40,023 bases of DNA, from positions 1 through 40,023 of the forward strand of contig JAJQDO010000089.1 of NCBI GenBank assembly GCA_021202175.1. Direction: 5' to 3'. The notes beneath the pieces were generated by a model. It worked only from the letters and a program-made list of their open reading frames with translations, did not search any database and was not told the origin of the DNA. Below, piece by piece: positions 24,836-32,928 of the stretch. Source of the stretch: Clostridiales bacterium (GTDB taxonomy: Bacteria; Bacillota; Clostridia; Lachnospirales; Lachnospiraceae). Each line of letters opens with the position of its first letter. Position 1 is the first letter of the stretch. The position numbers and the translations under genes were made by a program.

Positions 24836-26368
24836 TTATTTGCCCAGGGCAGCTTTTTGTGAAACGACAGTAGATTTATTGTAGCAGGCGAAGGTCGCTT
24901 CCACCAGGTCCTTATCCGGCTTGCGGGTAAACAGGCTGACAACGGGAACGATGACAAGGCCTGCCAGCATGGCGATGGCGCCACAGTTGATCGGAGACTG
25001 CATGATCGCCGGAAGAACGCTCGGAGAGATCATATTCACGATCATAAGACAGGAACCGAAGAAAAAGCATACCCAGCAGGAAGCCTTTGTGGTACCCTTC
25101 CGGTAAAGGGAGTAGAGGAACGGCGCCAGGAAGGAACTGGCCAGCGCACCCCAGGAAATACCCATCAGCTGAGCAATAAACATAACGCTGCTCGTAGACT
25201 GAATCAGCGCGATAATGGCGGAGCTCGCGATAAAGACGACGACCAGGACACGGATGTAAAGCACCTGTTTTTTCTCACTCATGTTTTTGATAAAATTATC
25301 CTTCAGGAAATCAATCGTCAGCGTAGAGCTGGACGCGATGACCAGGGAGGACAGGGTTGACATGGAAGCGGATAATACCAGGATGACCACCAAAGCAATC
25401 AGAATCGGGCTTAAGTTCTGCAGCATGGTCGGGATAACGGAATCGTATCCGTTAGCGACGACGTCAATCTGATCGGAGAACAGACGGCCGAAACCACCGA
25501 GGAAATAACATCCGCCTGACACGATCAGCGCGAAAATCGTGGAGATGATGGTTCCTTTTTTGATGGATTCCTCGTCACGAATCACGTAGAACTTCTGTAC
25601 CATCTGTGGCAGACCCCAGGTTCCCAGGGACGTCAGTATGACGACGAACAGCAGGTTCAGAGGATCTGGCCCAAAAAAGGAATTGAAAACGCCCGGCGTG
25701 GAAGATACCGACTCATCCGTAACCTCCGCCAGTCCGTTCAATGCTGCCATAAAGCCGCCTTTACTGTTTAAAACGGCGGCAATGACGGTAATGATACCGA
25801 AAATCATGATGATACCCTGTATGAAATCATTGATGGCGGTCGCCATGTAACCGCCGGCGATCACGTAGATTGCCGTGAGCACCGCCATAAGGACGATACA
25901 GACGGAGTAGTCGATATTAAAGGCCATTCCGAATAAGCGGGACAGTCCGTTATACAGAGAGGCCGTATAAGGTATCAGGAAGATAAATATGATAACGGAA
26001 GCGGCAATCTTTAATGCCCGGCTGTCATAGCGCTCGCCAAAGAACTGCGGCATGGTCGCCGAATCCAGATACTGCGTCATGATTCGAGTGCGTCTTCCGA
26101 GAACCACCCAGGCTAACAGAGAGCCGATGATAGCGTTGCCGATACCGGCCCATATAGCGGCGATGCCGTATTTCCATCCAAACTGTCCGGCATAGCCGAC
26201 GAACACAACGGCCGAAAAGTAAGAGGTTCCATAGGCAAAGGCGGTCAGCCATGGTCCGACAGAACGGCCTCCCAATACAAATCCATTCACATCTGTTGCA
26301 TGTTTTCTGCAGTATAGGCCGATACTGATCAAAACGGCAAAATATACCACTAAAATTACTAGTTTCAT
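24836..26368 (-). CDS. Sodium:solute symporter (SSS/SLC5 family)
   Basis: A 510-residue membrane protein with about 13 helices, using a sodium gradient to import a solute. The first helix starts at MKLVILVVYFAVLISIG, followed by GGRSVGPWLTAFAYGTSYFSA (about 34-54), typical of the family. The sodium-site helix appears as SASMSTLSSLVIASSS (about 330-345). The start at 26368 is chosen because AAAGGAAAAAACT precedes it; 14 further upstream codons are open but unlikely to be used. The substrate may be an amino or organic acid such as an arylacetate; PutP-like proline uptake is an alternative. No partner subunit is present. Confidence 0.92.
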   Translation of the reverse strand: MKLVILVVYFAVLISIGLYCRKHATDVNGFVLGGRSVGPWLTAFAYGTSYFSAVVFVGYAGQFGWKYGIAAIWAGIGNAIIGSLLAWVVLGRRTRIMTQYLDSATMPQFFGERYDSRALKIAASVIIFIFLIPYTASLYNGLSRLFGMAFNIDYSVCIVLMAVLTAIYVIAGGYMATAINDFIQGIIMIFGIITVIAAVLNSKGGFMAALNGLAEVTDESVSSTPGVFNSFFGPDPLNLLFVVILTSLGTWGLPQMVQKFYVIRDEESIKKGTIISTIFALIVSGGCYFLGGFGRLFSDQIDVVANGYDSVIPTMLQNLSPILIALVVILVLSASMSTLSSLVIASSSTLTIDFLKDNFIKNMSEKKQVLYIRVLVVVFIASSAIIALIQSTSSVMFIAQLMGISWGALASSFLAPFLYSLYRKGTTKASCWVCFFFGSCLMIVNMISPSVLPAIMQSPINCGAIAMLAGLVIVPVVSLFTRKPDKDLVEATFACYNKSTVVSQKAALGK

Positions 26369-26487
26369 AGTTTTTTCCTTTCTTTCTCTATTTTTACAGT
26401 AAACGCACATTCCCGTATCACAGGCCGACTCACAAAATGATGATCCGCGATGGTTTTCATAGCGTGTATTTACAGCAAACTATCAAA

Positions 26488-26516
26488 ACTTTAACACATA
26501 AAATCGAAAAAGTCAA
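26488..26516 (-). promoter_or_regulatory. Probable promoter for the symporter gene
   Basis: On the minus strand TTGACT (26511-26516) and TAAAGT (26488-26493) have a 17-base spacer, about 120 bases before the start codon. Confidence 0.5.
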
Positions 26517-26670
26517 TAAATCCTCGGCAGATACCTGCCATTCGCTATATAGTTATTTTTCACCAGGTTATTTTTCACGGCACACTAGCTGTCAGGCTAT
26601 GTCTTACTACTGGAAAGTAACGTAAAATGGATGTTCCGTCTTCGCAATTTTCGCTATCTTTTGTTCAAAA

Positions 26671-26751
26671 TGTCGTAAATTATCCACGAAAAATAAATTA
26701 TTTTTGCGAATATCATCATATAATAATACATGTCATAAATATTTGCGATGA
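26671..26751 (+). promoter_or_regulatory. Spo0A-pair control region with repeated TGTCRTAAAT boxes
   Basis: TGTCGTAAAT (26671-26680) and TGTCATAAAT (26731-26740) are exactly 60 bases apart and flank a TATAAT -10 box (26719-26724) that has only a weak -35. TTTGCGAAT and TTTGCGATG follow each box. The TGTCGTAA form resembles the Spo0A binding site TGTCGAA, so autoregulation is plausible. A second AT-rich repeat, GTTATTTTTCAC, occurs at 26550-26580. No gene is seen in 26369-26826. Confidence 0.4.
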
Positions 26752-26826
26752 AATAAAATTGTATTAGGAAGGGAGGAAAATGTATAATAATGCCATAATA
26801 TATTGCAATTTATGGGAGGATGTATT

Positions 26827-27732
26827 ATGTCAAATATTAATGTAGCAATTGCGGATGATAACGAGGGAATCCGTCACAATCTGAAGGATATCGTAGCAAA
26901 AGAACAGGATATGACACTGGTTGGCAGCGCGACAGATGGCGTTGGCGCCGTATCAATGATTCGGCGGACAAACCCTGATGTCGTTTTGCTGGATATTATC
27001 ATGCAGAATAAAGATGGTCGGGGGGTACTGGATGAGGTACAAAATGACATGGCAATTGAAAAAAAGCCGGCTTTTGTTATTGTGACGGCCATGGAACAGG
27101 AAATGGTCACCCAGGAAGCGTTGCATCTTGGAGCGCATTATGTCATCCTGAAGCCTTATGATCAAAAGGTAATCACAAAAACAATACGTCAGGCGAAAGA
27201 AGGAGGCAGACAAAAGGGAGAGAGACAGGAAGGATTGACAGCACACCCAGATAAAGTGGTACGTTTGGATAAGGCAATGCGGTCAGATATAACGATGTGT
27301 TCAGCGGGGACGAAGGAATTGGATATGGACGATGCGATGAAGACAGATATGGAATATAAGCTGGAGATTATTGTGACAAATATCATTCACGAGATCGGAG
27401 TGCCAGCCCATATTAAAGGATATCAATATCTGCGGGATTCCATCAGGATGTCTGTCATCGATATGGATATATTGAATTCCATTACCAAACAATTGTATCC
27501 CACTATTGCGCAGATGCATAAGACGACATCTTCCAGGGTAGAGAGAGCCATACGACATGCCATAGAGGTCGCCTGGAACCGGGGCAAAATGGATACGATC
27601 CACGAGTTATTCGGCTACACCATCCAATCAGGGAAGGGAAAGCCGACGAATTCGGAATTTATTGCGTTAATTTCGGATAAGATACGTCTGGAATACAAAA
27701 ATACCATCGATTTCAGCAAATTGGAACAATAA
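26827..27732 (+). CDS. spo0A: Spo0A response regulator, copy 1
   Basis: A 301-residue transcription factor. The receiver domain (1-120) has the full phosphorylation set: Asp10 and Asp11 in IADDNEG, Asp56 in VVLLDIIM, Thr87 and Lys109 in ILKPYD. An unusually long charged linker (about 122-183) leads to the Spo0A output domain with [18 protein letters not shown] and recognition helix [22 protein letters not shown], nearly identical to the well-known proteins. The MQ after Asp56 replaces the usual MP. The start at 26827 follows GGGAGGA; an in-frame ATG eight codons upstream lacks spacing. Unlike most spo0A genes it is not beside spoIVB; it is divergent from a symporter and followed 60 bases later by a second spo0A. 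Confidence 0.95.
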   Translation: MSNINVAIADDNEGIRHNLKDIVAKEQDMTLVGSATDGVGAVSMIRRTNPDVVLLDIIMQNKDGRGVLDEVQNDMAIEKKPAFVIVTAMEQEMVTQEALHLGAHYVILKPYDQKVITKTIRQAKEGGRQKGERQEGLTAHPDKVVRLDKAMRSDITMCSAGTKELDMDDAMKTDMEYKLEIIVTNIIHEIGVPAHIKGYQYLRDSIRMSVIDMDILNSITKQLYPTIAQMHKTTSSRVERAIRHAIEVAWNRGKMDTIHELFGYTIQSGKGKPTNSEFIALISDKIRLEYKNTIDFSKLEQ

Positions 27733-27759
27733 AAATTCAGTAAACTGGAACAATAAAAA
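27712..27759 (+). repeat. 24-base tandem duplication across the spo0A copy 1 stop codon
   Basis: Units 27712-27735 and 27736-27759 differ at two positions (TTCAGCAAATTGGAACAATA against TTCAGTAAACTGGAACAATA). The first holds the last codons FSKLEQ and the stop; the second is an untranslated copy. It is the cleanest example of the stop-spanning repeats in the window. Confidence 0.9.
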
Positions 27760-27792
27760 TGATGAACCATAACGAACGGAGGGAAAAGAAAT

Positions 27793-28617
27793 ATGAAAAC
27801 AATCAACATCTTGATAGCAGACCATTCTGAAACGGCAAGAGCAAAGCTAACAGAAATATTCGAGGAGAGGGATGATACGAATCTTATCGGGGCAGTCGAC
27901 AATGGACAGGATGCTTACAAGTCAATCATAGAGAATAAACCAGATATCATATTGCTGGACGTTGTACTGCCAGTCATGGATGGTTTTTCCGTCATCGAGA
28001 AAGTGAACATCAACATTGACAGGAAAGATCGTCCTGCTTTTATCGTTCTCTCTTCCATCGGAAATCAGTCTATGGTCGAGTGTGCATGTAAATTAGGTGT
28101 TTCCTATTACATATTGAAGCCTTATGAGGCGGATAATCTGGCAAAAAGAGTGGTTCAGATCGGATTTGCGCGGGAAGAGAACAGAAAGCGTCAAGTATTG
28201 CGAAGACAGGAAACCGGAAAAACGCAATCAGGGAATCCACAGGTGACCGGCTATATGGGTAATACTCTGGAGGAAGATATCACGAACCTCATCCGGGAGA
28301 TTGGCATTCCAGCCCACATCAAAGGATATCAATACATTCGAGAGGCAATCATGATAACCGTCAATGATATGAACCTTTTGAATTATATTACGAAGTTGCT
28401 TTATCCGACGATTGCCAAAAAATATAAGACGACGTCCAGCAGTGTGGAGAGGGCCATCCGCCATGCCATTGAAGTGGCATGGAACCGGGGAAGGATCGAA
28501 GCCCTCGATGACCTGTTTGGATACACGGTCAGTGCCGGAAAGGGGAAGCCGACGAACTCGGAATTCATTGCCCTGATCGCGGATAAGATTCGCCTGGAAT
28601 ACCGGATGCAGGCTTGA
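27793..28617 (+). CDS. Spo0A response regulator, copy 2 (variant)
   Basis: A 274-residue tandem paralogue of the preceding protein. The receiver keeps Asp10, Asp56 (IILLDVVLP) and Lys109, but the second acidic-pocket residue is His11 (IADHSE) and Thr87 is Ser. The linker is shorter than in copy 1. The output domain is highly similar ([34 protein letters not shown]), but the recognition helix reads [18 protein letters not shown], with Ser where copy 1 and B. subtilis have Arg. Phosphorylation and DNA recognition may therefore differ. The start follows ACGGAGGG and the gap to copy 1 is 60 bases, so the two are probably one operon. Confidence 0.93.
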   Translation: MKTINILIADHSETARAKLTEIFEERDDTNLIGAVDNGQDAYKSIIENKPDIILLDVVLPVMDGFSVIEKVNINIDRKDRPAFIVLSSIGNQSMVECACKLGVSYYILKPYEADNLAKRVVQIGFAREENRKRQVLRRQETGKTQSGNPQVTGYMGNTLEEDITNLIREIGIPAHIKGYQYIREAIMITVNDMNLLNYITKLLYPTIAKKYKTTSSSVERAIRHAIEVAWNRGRIEALDDLFGYTVSAGKGKPTNSEFIALIADKIRLEYRMQA

Positions 28618-28905
28618 AAGTATACAAATCGGAGTTCTTTTTTAAGCAATAGATCGTTATGATTAATATAGTTTGAAAAAACAATTTCATTGTTGATCGT
28701 GCCATCAAGGTAAGGGTGGCAGCTGCTATATGACAATGCGTATGATCTGGAAAGAGATTGAGCCACCAACATATGATTGGCGGGGTGGGGATCAATATGG
28801 TATATCATCAGGAATCGCAACGATAGATATGCATTATATATATCCGAAAATGTGCAAATTCGATGGAAGCAAAGCAAAAATAATTTTAAAAATGAATTTT
28901 TTTAC
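28618..28905. other. Intergenic stretch after the spo0A pair
   Basis: No convincing gene or terminator is seen. Short frames from 28730 and 28777 overlap each other and lack ribosome-binding sites. Confidence 0.4.
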
Positions 28906-28934
28906 TGGACATCCTGCATTTTTGGTGCTATAGT
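28906..28934 (+). promoter_or_regulatory. Sigma-A promoter before the RraA-like gene
   Basis: TGGACA (28906-28911) and TATAGT (28929-28934) have a 17-base spacer. Transcription would begin near 28941. Confidence 0.6.
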
Positions 28935-28940
28935 GTATGC

Positions 28941-29082
28941 AGAGTTCGACAAGGAAGTCACTGAAAGTTCAGTGGCTTCTTTTTCGTTTGATTTTGATAT
29001 GCTTTGCATTTCTGAAAAATTTCCAGGAAGGCAAAGCATGGGAAAAGGAATGATAAGTGTATTATCTCTTCCATGAGATAAT
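28941..29082 (+). promoter_or_regulatory. Hairpin-rich leader with an early terminator
   Basis: Three hairpins follow the promoter. GAAGTCACTGA pairs with TCAGTGGCTTC and is followed by five T bases (28954-28984), a terminator only about 15 bases into the transcript. ATGCTTTGC pairs with GCAAAGCAT (28999-29039). ATTATCTC pairs with GAGATAAT (29061-29082). The gene starts at 29127. This could be an attenuated leader, or a very short RNA followed by a second transcription unit. Confidence 0.5.
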
Positions 29083-29126
29083 ATGGTAAGCGCGAGTTGC
29101 TTTTGAGACAGAAAGGAGATTATAGT

Positions 29127-29957
29127 ATGGATGTCAGCCAGGTTGAATTGTATAATGAGGAAGTATTAAAACAGAGAGCACAGAGAGATAAAGATTACGC
29201 GGAGTATGATGCCGCAGGGCGTATCTGGGGACTGGTACCGCGTGAGAGAATCACGAAAATCACGTTTCCTCGTGTAAAAAAGGAGATTATCGATGGATAT
29301 CTGTCCATGGACGATATGTCTACGACAGTTTCTGATGTTCTGGACAGCTATGGCATAGATGGTGCGATTCCGACGTCTTATCTGAAGCCGGTTATTCCTG
29401 GCAGTAAGATTGTCGGCCCGGCGGTGACGATTCGGAATATTCCGGTGCGCAAGACCCCGACCCAGGGTGCCATTGACCATGACTTTATCGCCATGTCAAC
29501 AAGGGATATCTATTATATCGGCGAGCCGGGCGACGTGCTGGTTTCTGACTTTGGCGGAAATCTGGAAGTGTCCAATATGGGCGGCCAGAGCTGTACCGTC
29601 GGCAAGAGCTGCGGATTTGCCGGAAATATCGTCAATGGCTGTTGCCGTGACGTGTCTTCCATCCGTGAGATGGGCTATCCGGTATTTTGTACCGGCACTA
29701 CGCAGATTACCGGGAAGTTCCGTATGGAATGTGTGGAAATGAATGGGCCGATCACCTTATGCGGCAAATTGGTGGAGCCGGGCGACCTGATGGTGGCTGA
29801 TGATTCCGGCGTCTGCATCGTGCCTTATGAATTGGCAGAAGATGTGCTGGAGAAATCCCTGGCGATCGCCGCTTCGGAGGAACGGATGCGTCAGCTGATC
29901 GTAAATAAGGCGCCGATATCAGAGCTGCGCCCGCTGTTCCGGTCCCGTTATAAATAA
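29127..29957 (+). CDS. RraA-like protein (HMG aldolase/RraA family)
   Basis: A 276-residue cytosolic protein. From residue 60 it follows the RraA fold: STTVSDVLDSYG, GPAVTIRNIPV, GEPGDVLVSDFGGNLEVSNMG, then GFAGNIVNGCCRDVSSI, which contains the usual G-x-DG-x2-RD position with NG in place of DG, and DDSGVCIVP. Aldolase members of this family need that Asp region and the Arg-Asp pair for metal and substrate binding, so the Asn may matter. An N-terminal extension of about 55 residues precedes the fold. The start at 29127 follows AAAGGAG. It is a single-gene unit with a structured leader and a terminator. Specific reaction unknown. Confidence 0.85.
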   Translation: MDVSQVELYNEEVLKQRAQRDKDYAEYDAAGRIWGLVPRERITKITFPRVKKEIIDGYLSMDDMSTTVSDVLDSYGIDGAIPTSYLKPVIPGSKIVGPAVTIRNIPVRKTPTQGAIDHDFIAMSTRDIYYIGEPGDVLVSDFGGNLEVSNMGGQSCTVGKSCGFAGNIVNGCCRDVSSIREMGYPVFCTGTTQITGKFRMECVEMNGPITLCGKLVEPGDLMVADDSGVCIVPYELAEDVLEKSLAIAASEERMRQLIVNKAPISELRPLFRSRYK

Positions 29958-30110
29958 CCGTAGTAAATCATCGATAAGTAATGATTGAAATACCAGTACA
30001 TCGCTTAATCGTTTGCTAAAATAACTGGACGTTATAAATGACTTAAAAATCCCGCTTTTACGTAATCGAATGGTTCCGTTCAGTTCATTTAAAATCAATG
30101 TATTAGAAGG

Positions 30111-30143
30111 CAGTGACACGAATGTGTCACTGTCGTTTCTTTT
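30111..30143 (+). terminator. Terminator after the RraA-like gene
   Basis: CAGTGACAC (30111-30119) pairs with GTGTCACTG (30124-30132), loop GAAT, followed by TCGTTTCTTTT. It lies 150 bases past the stop codon; the intervening stretch holds no gene. Confidence 0.8.
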
Positions 30144-30243
30144 GGAATATTATGGGTTAAGGTATTGTGACAGGTCCGGCGTCTCATCGGAGAGATTCTC
30201 CATATCCAGTCATAAGTTCGGCCAATAAACAATAACAATCTAT

Positions 30244-31038
30244 TCACTGCTTCCGATATTCACTCGGAGACATGTGATACCGTTCTTTAAAGGCCCGGTT
30301 GAAAGTACGCTGACTCTGAAAACCGGCGTCAAGACAGATATCGGTAATCGGACTGTCTGTATTCACCAGAAGAGACGAAGCATACTCCAAACGAAGGTCA
30401 TTCAGGTACTGATTAAAATTCGTATGAAACGTCCCCGAGAAAACCCGCGATAAAACATACGGACTGACACCCAGATCCTGCGCCATATCCGAAAGGGATA
30501 CATCTTCCAGAAAATGACCTGCCATATAAGACACTGTCTGGTAGATGATATCCTCACTGCCCACGGAATCCTTATCCACCAGATGAAAACAGGGAAGGCT
30601 CCTGGCAAGAATCAGGTGAACAAAAGCCGTCTGCACCGTTTTCTTATCTGGAGGGTCTGGCTGATTCTTTTCAGAAAGCAGGCGTTTCATGGCATACTCT
30701 ATATCCGGATGGATTTTTCCGGCTGGAATGATGGGGTATTCCGGGCAGGAGTGTTGCAGCGTCGTAAGATAGCCTGTGCAAAGGGACGTGGCTGCCATCA
30801 GGTAGATTGCCTTACAGGGTGGCGGTGAAAACACCTGGTAATGATGAATTACCTCTGGAAAGATTACGGCAAAATCTCCTGTTTCCATATGATAAAGTTC
30901 CTGGCCCACGCCAAGCTCCAAGGTTCCTTTCGTCACCAGAATATAGTGAAGAGATTTATGAATATGGGGCGCCACGTGGCCGGAACGTCTGTGTTCAATT
31001 TTCAGTTCCTGCTTTGCATTTTCATAAAATGGATGCAT
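30244..31038 (-). CDS. AraC family transcriptional regulator with cupin sensor domain
   Basis: A 264-residue regulator. Residues 1-110 form a cupin-type ligand domain (GHVAPHIHKSLHYILV and MATGDFAVIFPEVIHHY-like strands). Residues 165-264 hold the two AraC helix-turn-helices, with SLSDMAQDLGVSPYVLSRVF and ITDICLDAGFQSQRTFNRAF, then the closing YHMSPSEYRKQ. Cupin-AraC proteins usually sense sugars or small organic acids. It diverges from glgA with the MITE-like element between them, and converges on the RraA-like gene. Its targets are unknown. Confidence 0.9.
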   Translation of the reverse strand: MHPFYENAKQELKIEHRRSGHVAPHIHKSLHYILVTKGTLELGVGQELYHMETGDFAVIFPEVIHHYQVFSPPPCKAIYLMAATSLCTGYLTTLQHSCPEYPIIPAGKIHPDIEYAMKRLLSEKNQPDPPDKKTVQTAFVHLILARSLPCFHLVDKDSVGSEDIIYQTVSYMAGHFLEDVSLSDMAQDLGVSPYVLSRVFSGTFHTNFNQYLNDLRLEYASSLLVNTDSPITDICLDAGFQSQRTFNRAFKERYHMSPSEYRKQ

Positions 31039-31115
31039 TTTCTCTACTCTCCATAAATTCGCGATTTTTGTTGTGCATTACAGCTTATTGTAACTTGTTT
31101 CCATCAACTTTTCAA

Positions 31116-31310
31116 GCTGCTATTCACGGGGTATAGATGAGTGAATGTTATCATTTCTTTTCTTCTGTACGGACGGATTTTATGATTTTGCTGTATTGGT
31201 CCGTGCGTTTTTCCCTTCTGTACGAATTGATTCTGTGACATTACTGTTTCCATCCGTTCATAGGTTATTCTACTCTTACATGAACTATCCACTACCCCGT
31301 GAACAGTAGC
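31116..31310. mobile_element. 195-base MITE-like element with 18-base inverted terminal repeats
   Basis: The left end GCTGCTATTCACGGGGTA (31116-31133) is the inverse of the right end TACCCCGTGAACAGTAGC (31293-31310) with two mismatches. A second, partial copy occupies 1-88 and matches beyond the terminal repeat. The interior has no coding frame of note but holds two copies of CTTCTGTACG about 50 bases apart. Nonautonomous mobility is inferred from structure only; no obvious target-site duplication is seen. Confidence 0.65.
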
Positions 31311-31348
31311 GATATGACATTACTAAGGCAATATTGCTTATAAAAAGA

Positions 31349-31377
31349 TTGAATATATTACACATGTATGCTAAAAT
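31349..31377 (+). promoter_or_regulatory. Sigma-A promoter for glgA
   Basis: TTGAAT (31349-31354) and TAAAAT (31372-31377) have a 17-base spacer, about 110 bases before the start codon. Confidence 0.65.
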
Positions 31378-31485
31378 AGACAAAAAATGATATATGTGAT
31401 GAATTTTTGACAGATGATATAGCAATAAGAGTGAATGTTGGATATCAGAAGAATTCACAGCGATAACGACGTTGGGGGAGAAACA

Positions 31486-32928
31486 ATGAAGAAGATACTA
31501 TATGCAGCGGCGGAATGTGATCCATTTATCAAAACAGGAGGACTGGGATCGGTAGTAGGTTCCCTGCCGAAAGAATTGAGACGGAAAGGATATGATGTGC
31601 GCATCGTGATTCCTGCCTACCAGTGCATGGATGAGCAGTGGAAATCACAGATGACAAGCTCTTTGCCGTTTCCGGTCTATATGGGCTGGGGGAGTCAGCC
31701 GGCCGTTGTGCGCACTTTGGTTTATGAAGGGATACCTTGTTATTTTGTGTCCAATGATTTTTATTTTTCCGGGAACGCGCCGTACCGGGAGATGTGGCAG
31801 GATATCGAAAAGTTCAGCTTTTTTTGCAAAGCTGTCCTTGAGATGCTCGCCTATCTTGATTTTGAGCCGGATGTTATTCATTGCCATGATTGGCAGACGG
31901 GACTGATTCCGGTCTTCCTGAAGACATTTTATGGGGAGAATCCATATTATCGGAATATTAAGACGGTGATGACCCTGCATAATATGCGGTTCCAGGGGAC
32001 GACAGACATCAACGTCATGAAAGGCATCACGGGTCTGCCATACGATCTGTTTACCTATGATAAGCTGGAATCTTACGGTTCGGCCAACATGCTCAAGGGC
32101 GGTATCGTATATGCGGATAAGATCACCACGGTGAGCAGCACTTATGCGCAGGAGATTCAGGAACCGGCATTGGGGAAAGGTCTTGACGGGGCACTTCGAT
32201 ACCGGAGTCAGGATCTGAGCGGGATTGTGAATGGTATTGATTATGCCGTTTACGACCCTTCCGGGGATGCCTATATCAGCTATCATTATGACAGCAGTGA
32301 CTTCCGCGAGGGTAAAAAGAAGAATAAGGCTGCTCTTCAAAAAGAAGCAGGTCTGCCGGAAGACGGAGACGTTTTTGCAGCGTGCATCATTTCCCGGCTG
32401 ACAGACCAGAAAGGGCTCGATATCCTGGAACCGGTCCTTCATGAACTGTTGCAGCAGAACGTACAGCTTTTTGTTCTGGGTGGCGGGGAAAAGAGATTCG
32501 AGGAGATGTTCACTCGTTATAAGGAGAGATACCCGGATAAAATCTATGCGTCTTCTGATTATAATGACAGGATGGCGAAGTTGATGTATGCCGGATGCGA
32601 CGCGACGATCATGCCTTCTCGTTTTGAACCTTGCGGCCTGTCTCAGCTGATGGCGCTTCGTTATGGAACGGTACCGATCGTCCGTCTGACAGGAGGCCTC
32701 AAGGATACGGTGATGGTTTATGATGCCGCCAGTCAGACAGGAACCGGTTTTGGGTTTGAAGAGTATTCTTCGGCTGCGCTGAGAACAACAATGAAACATG
32801 TGCTCGATGTGTTCCGCAATCATCCGGATGAGTGGAACGCGATTGCGGAGAGAGGGATGAAGGAGGATTATTCCTGGAGTACGTCCTCAGAACAATATGC
32901 GGATTTATATGAGACATTATTAGGATAA
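31486..32928 (+). CDS. glgA: Glycogen synthase (ADP-glucose type)
   Basis: A 480-residue GT5 enzyme extending alpha-1,4-glucan from ADP-glucose. The N-terminal ADP-glucose motif appears as KTGGLGSVVGSLP (the usual GGLADV with GSV), followed by HCHDWQTGLIPVFLK. The C-terminal GT-B domain has ISRLTDQKGLDIL and PSRFEPCGLSQLMALRYG with the conserved Glu-Pro-Cys-Gly loop, then TGGLKDTV. The start at 31486 follows GGGGGAG; an upstream frame of 17 codons has no site. No glgB, glgC, glgD or glgP is beside it. Its last nine bases overlap the end of the converging rqcH gene, leaving no room for a terminator between them. Confidence 0.96.
   Translation: MKKILYAAAECDPFIKTGGLGSVVGSLPKELRRKGYDVRIVIPAYQCMDEQWKSQMTSSLPFPVYMGWGSQPAVVRTLVYEGIPCYFVSNDFYFSGNAPYREMWQDIEKFSFFCKAVLEMLAYLDFEPDVIHCHDWQTGLIPVFLKTFYGENPYYRNIKTVMTLHNMRFQGTTDINVMKGITGLPYDLFTYDKLESYGSANMLKGGIVYADKITTVSSTYAQEIQEPALGKGLDGALRYRSQDLSGIVNGIDYAVYDPSGDAYISYHYDSSDFREGKKKNKAALQKEAGLPEDGDVFAACIISRLTDQKGLDILEPVLHELLQQNVQLFVLGGGEKRFEEMFTRYKERYPDKIYASSDYNDRMAKLMYAGCDATIMPSRFEPCGLSQLMALRYGTVPIVRLTGGLKDTVMVYDAASQTGTGFGFEEYSSAALRTTMKHVLDVFRNHPDEWNAIAERGMKEDYSWSTSSEQYADLYETLLG

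Noticed and set aside
28730-29076. Two overlapping short frames after spo0A copy 2
   Set aside because: No ribosome-binding sites, low complexity, and one crosses a predicted promoter and terminator.
31645-32823. 392-codon frame antisense to glgA, and similar long antisense frames over cmk-ispH and the PaaK-like gene
   Set aside because: They mirror the codon structure of strongly supported genes and have no recognisable domains.
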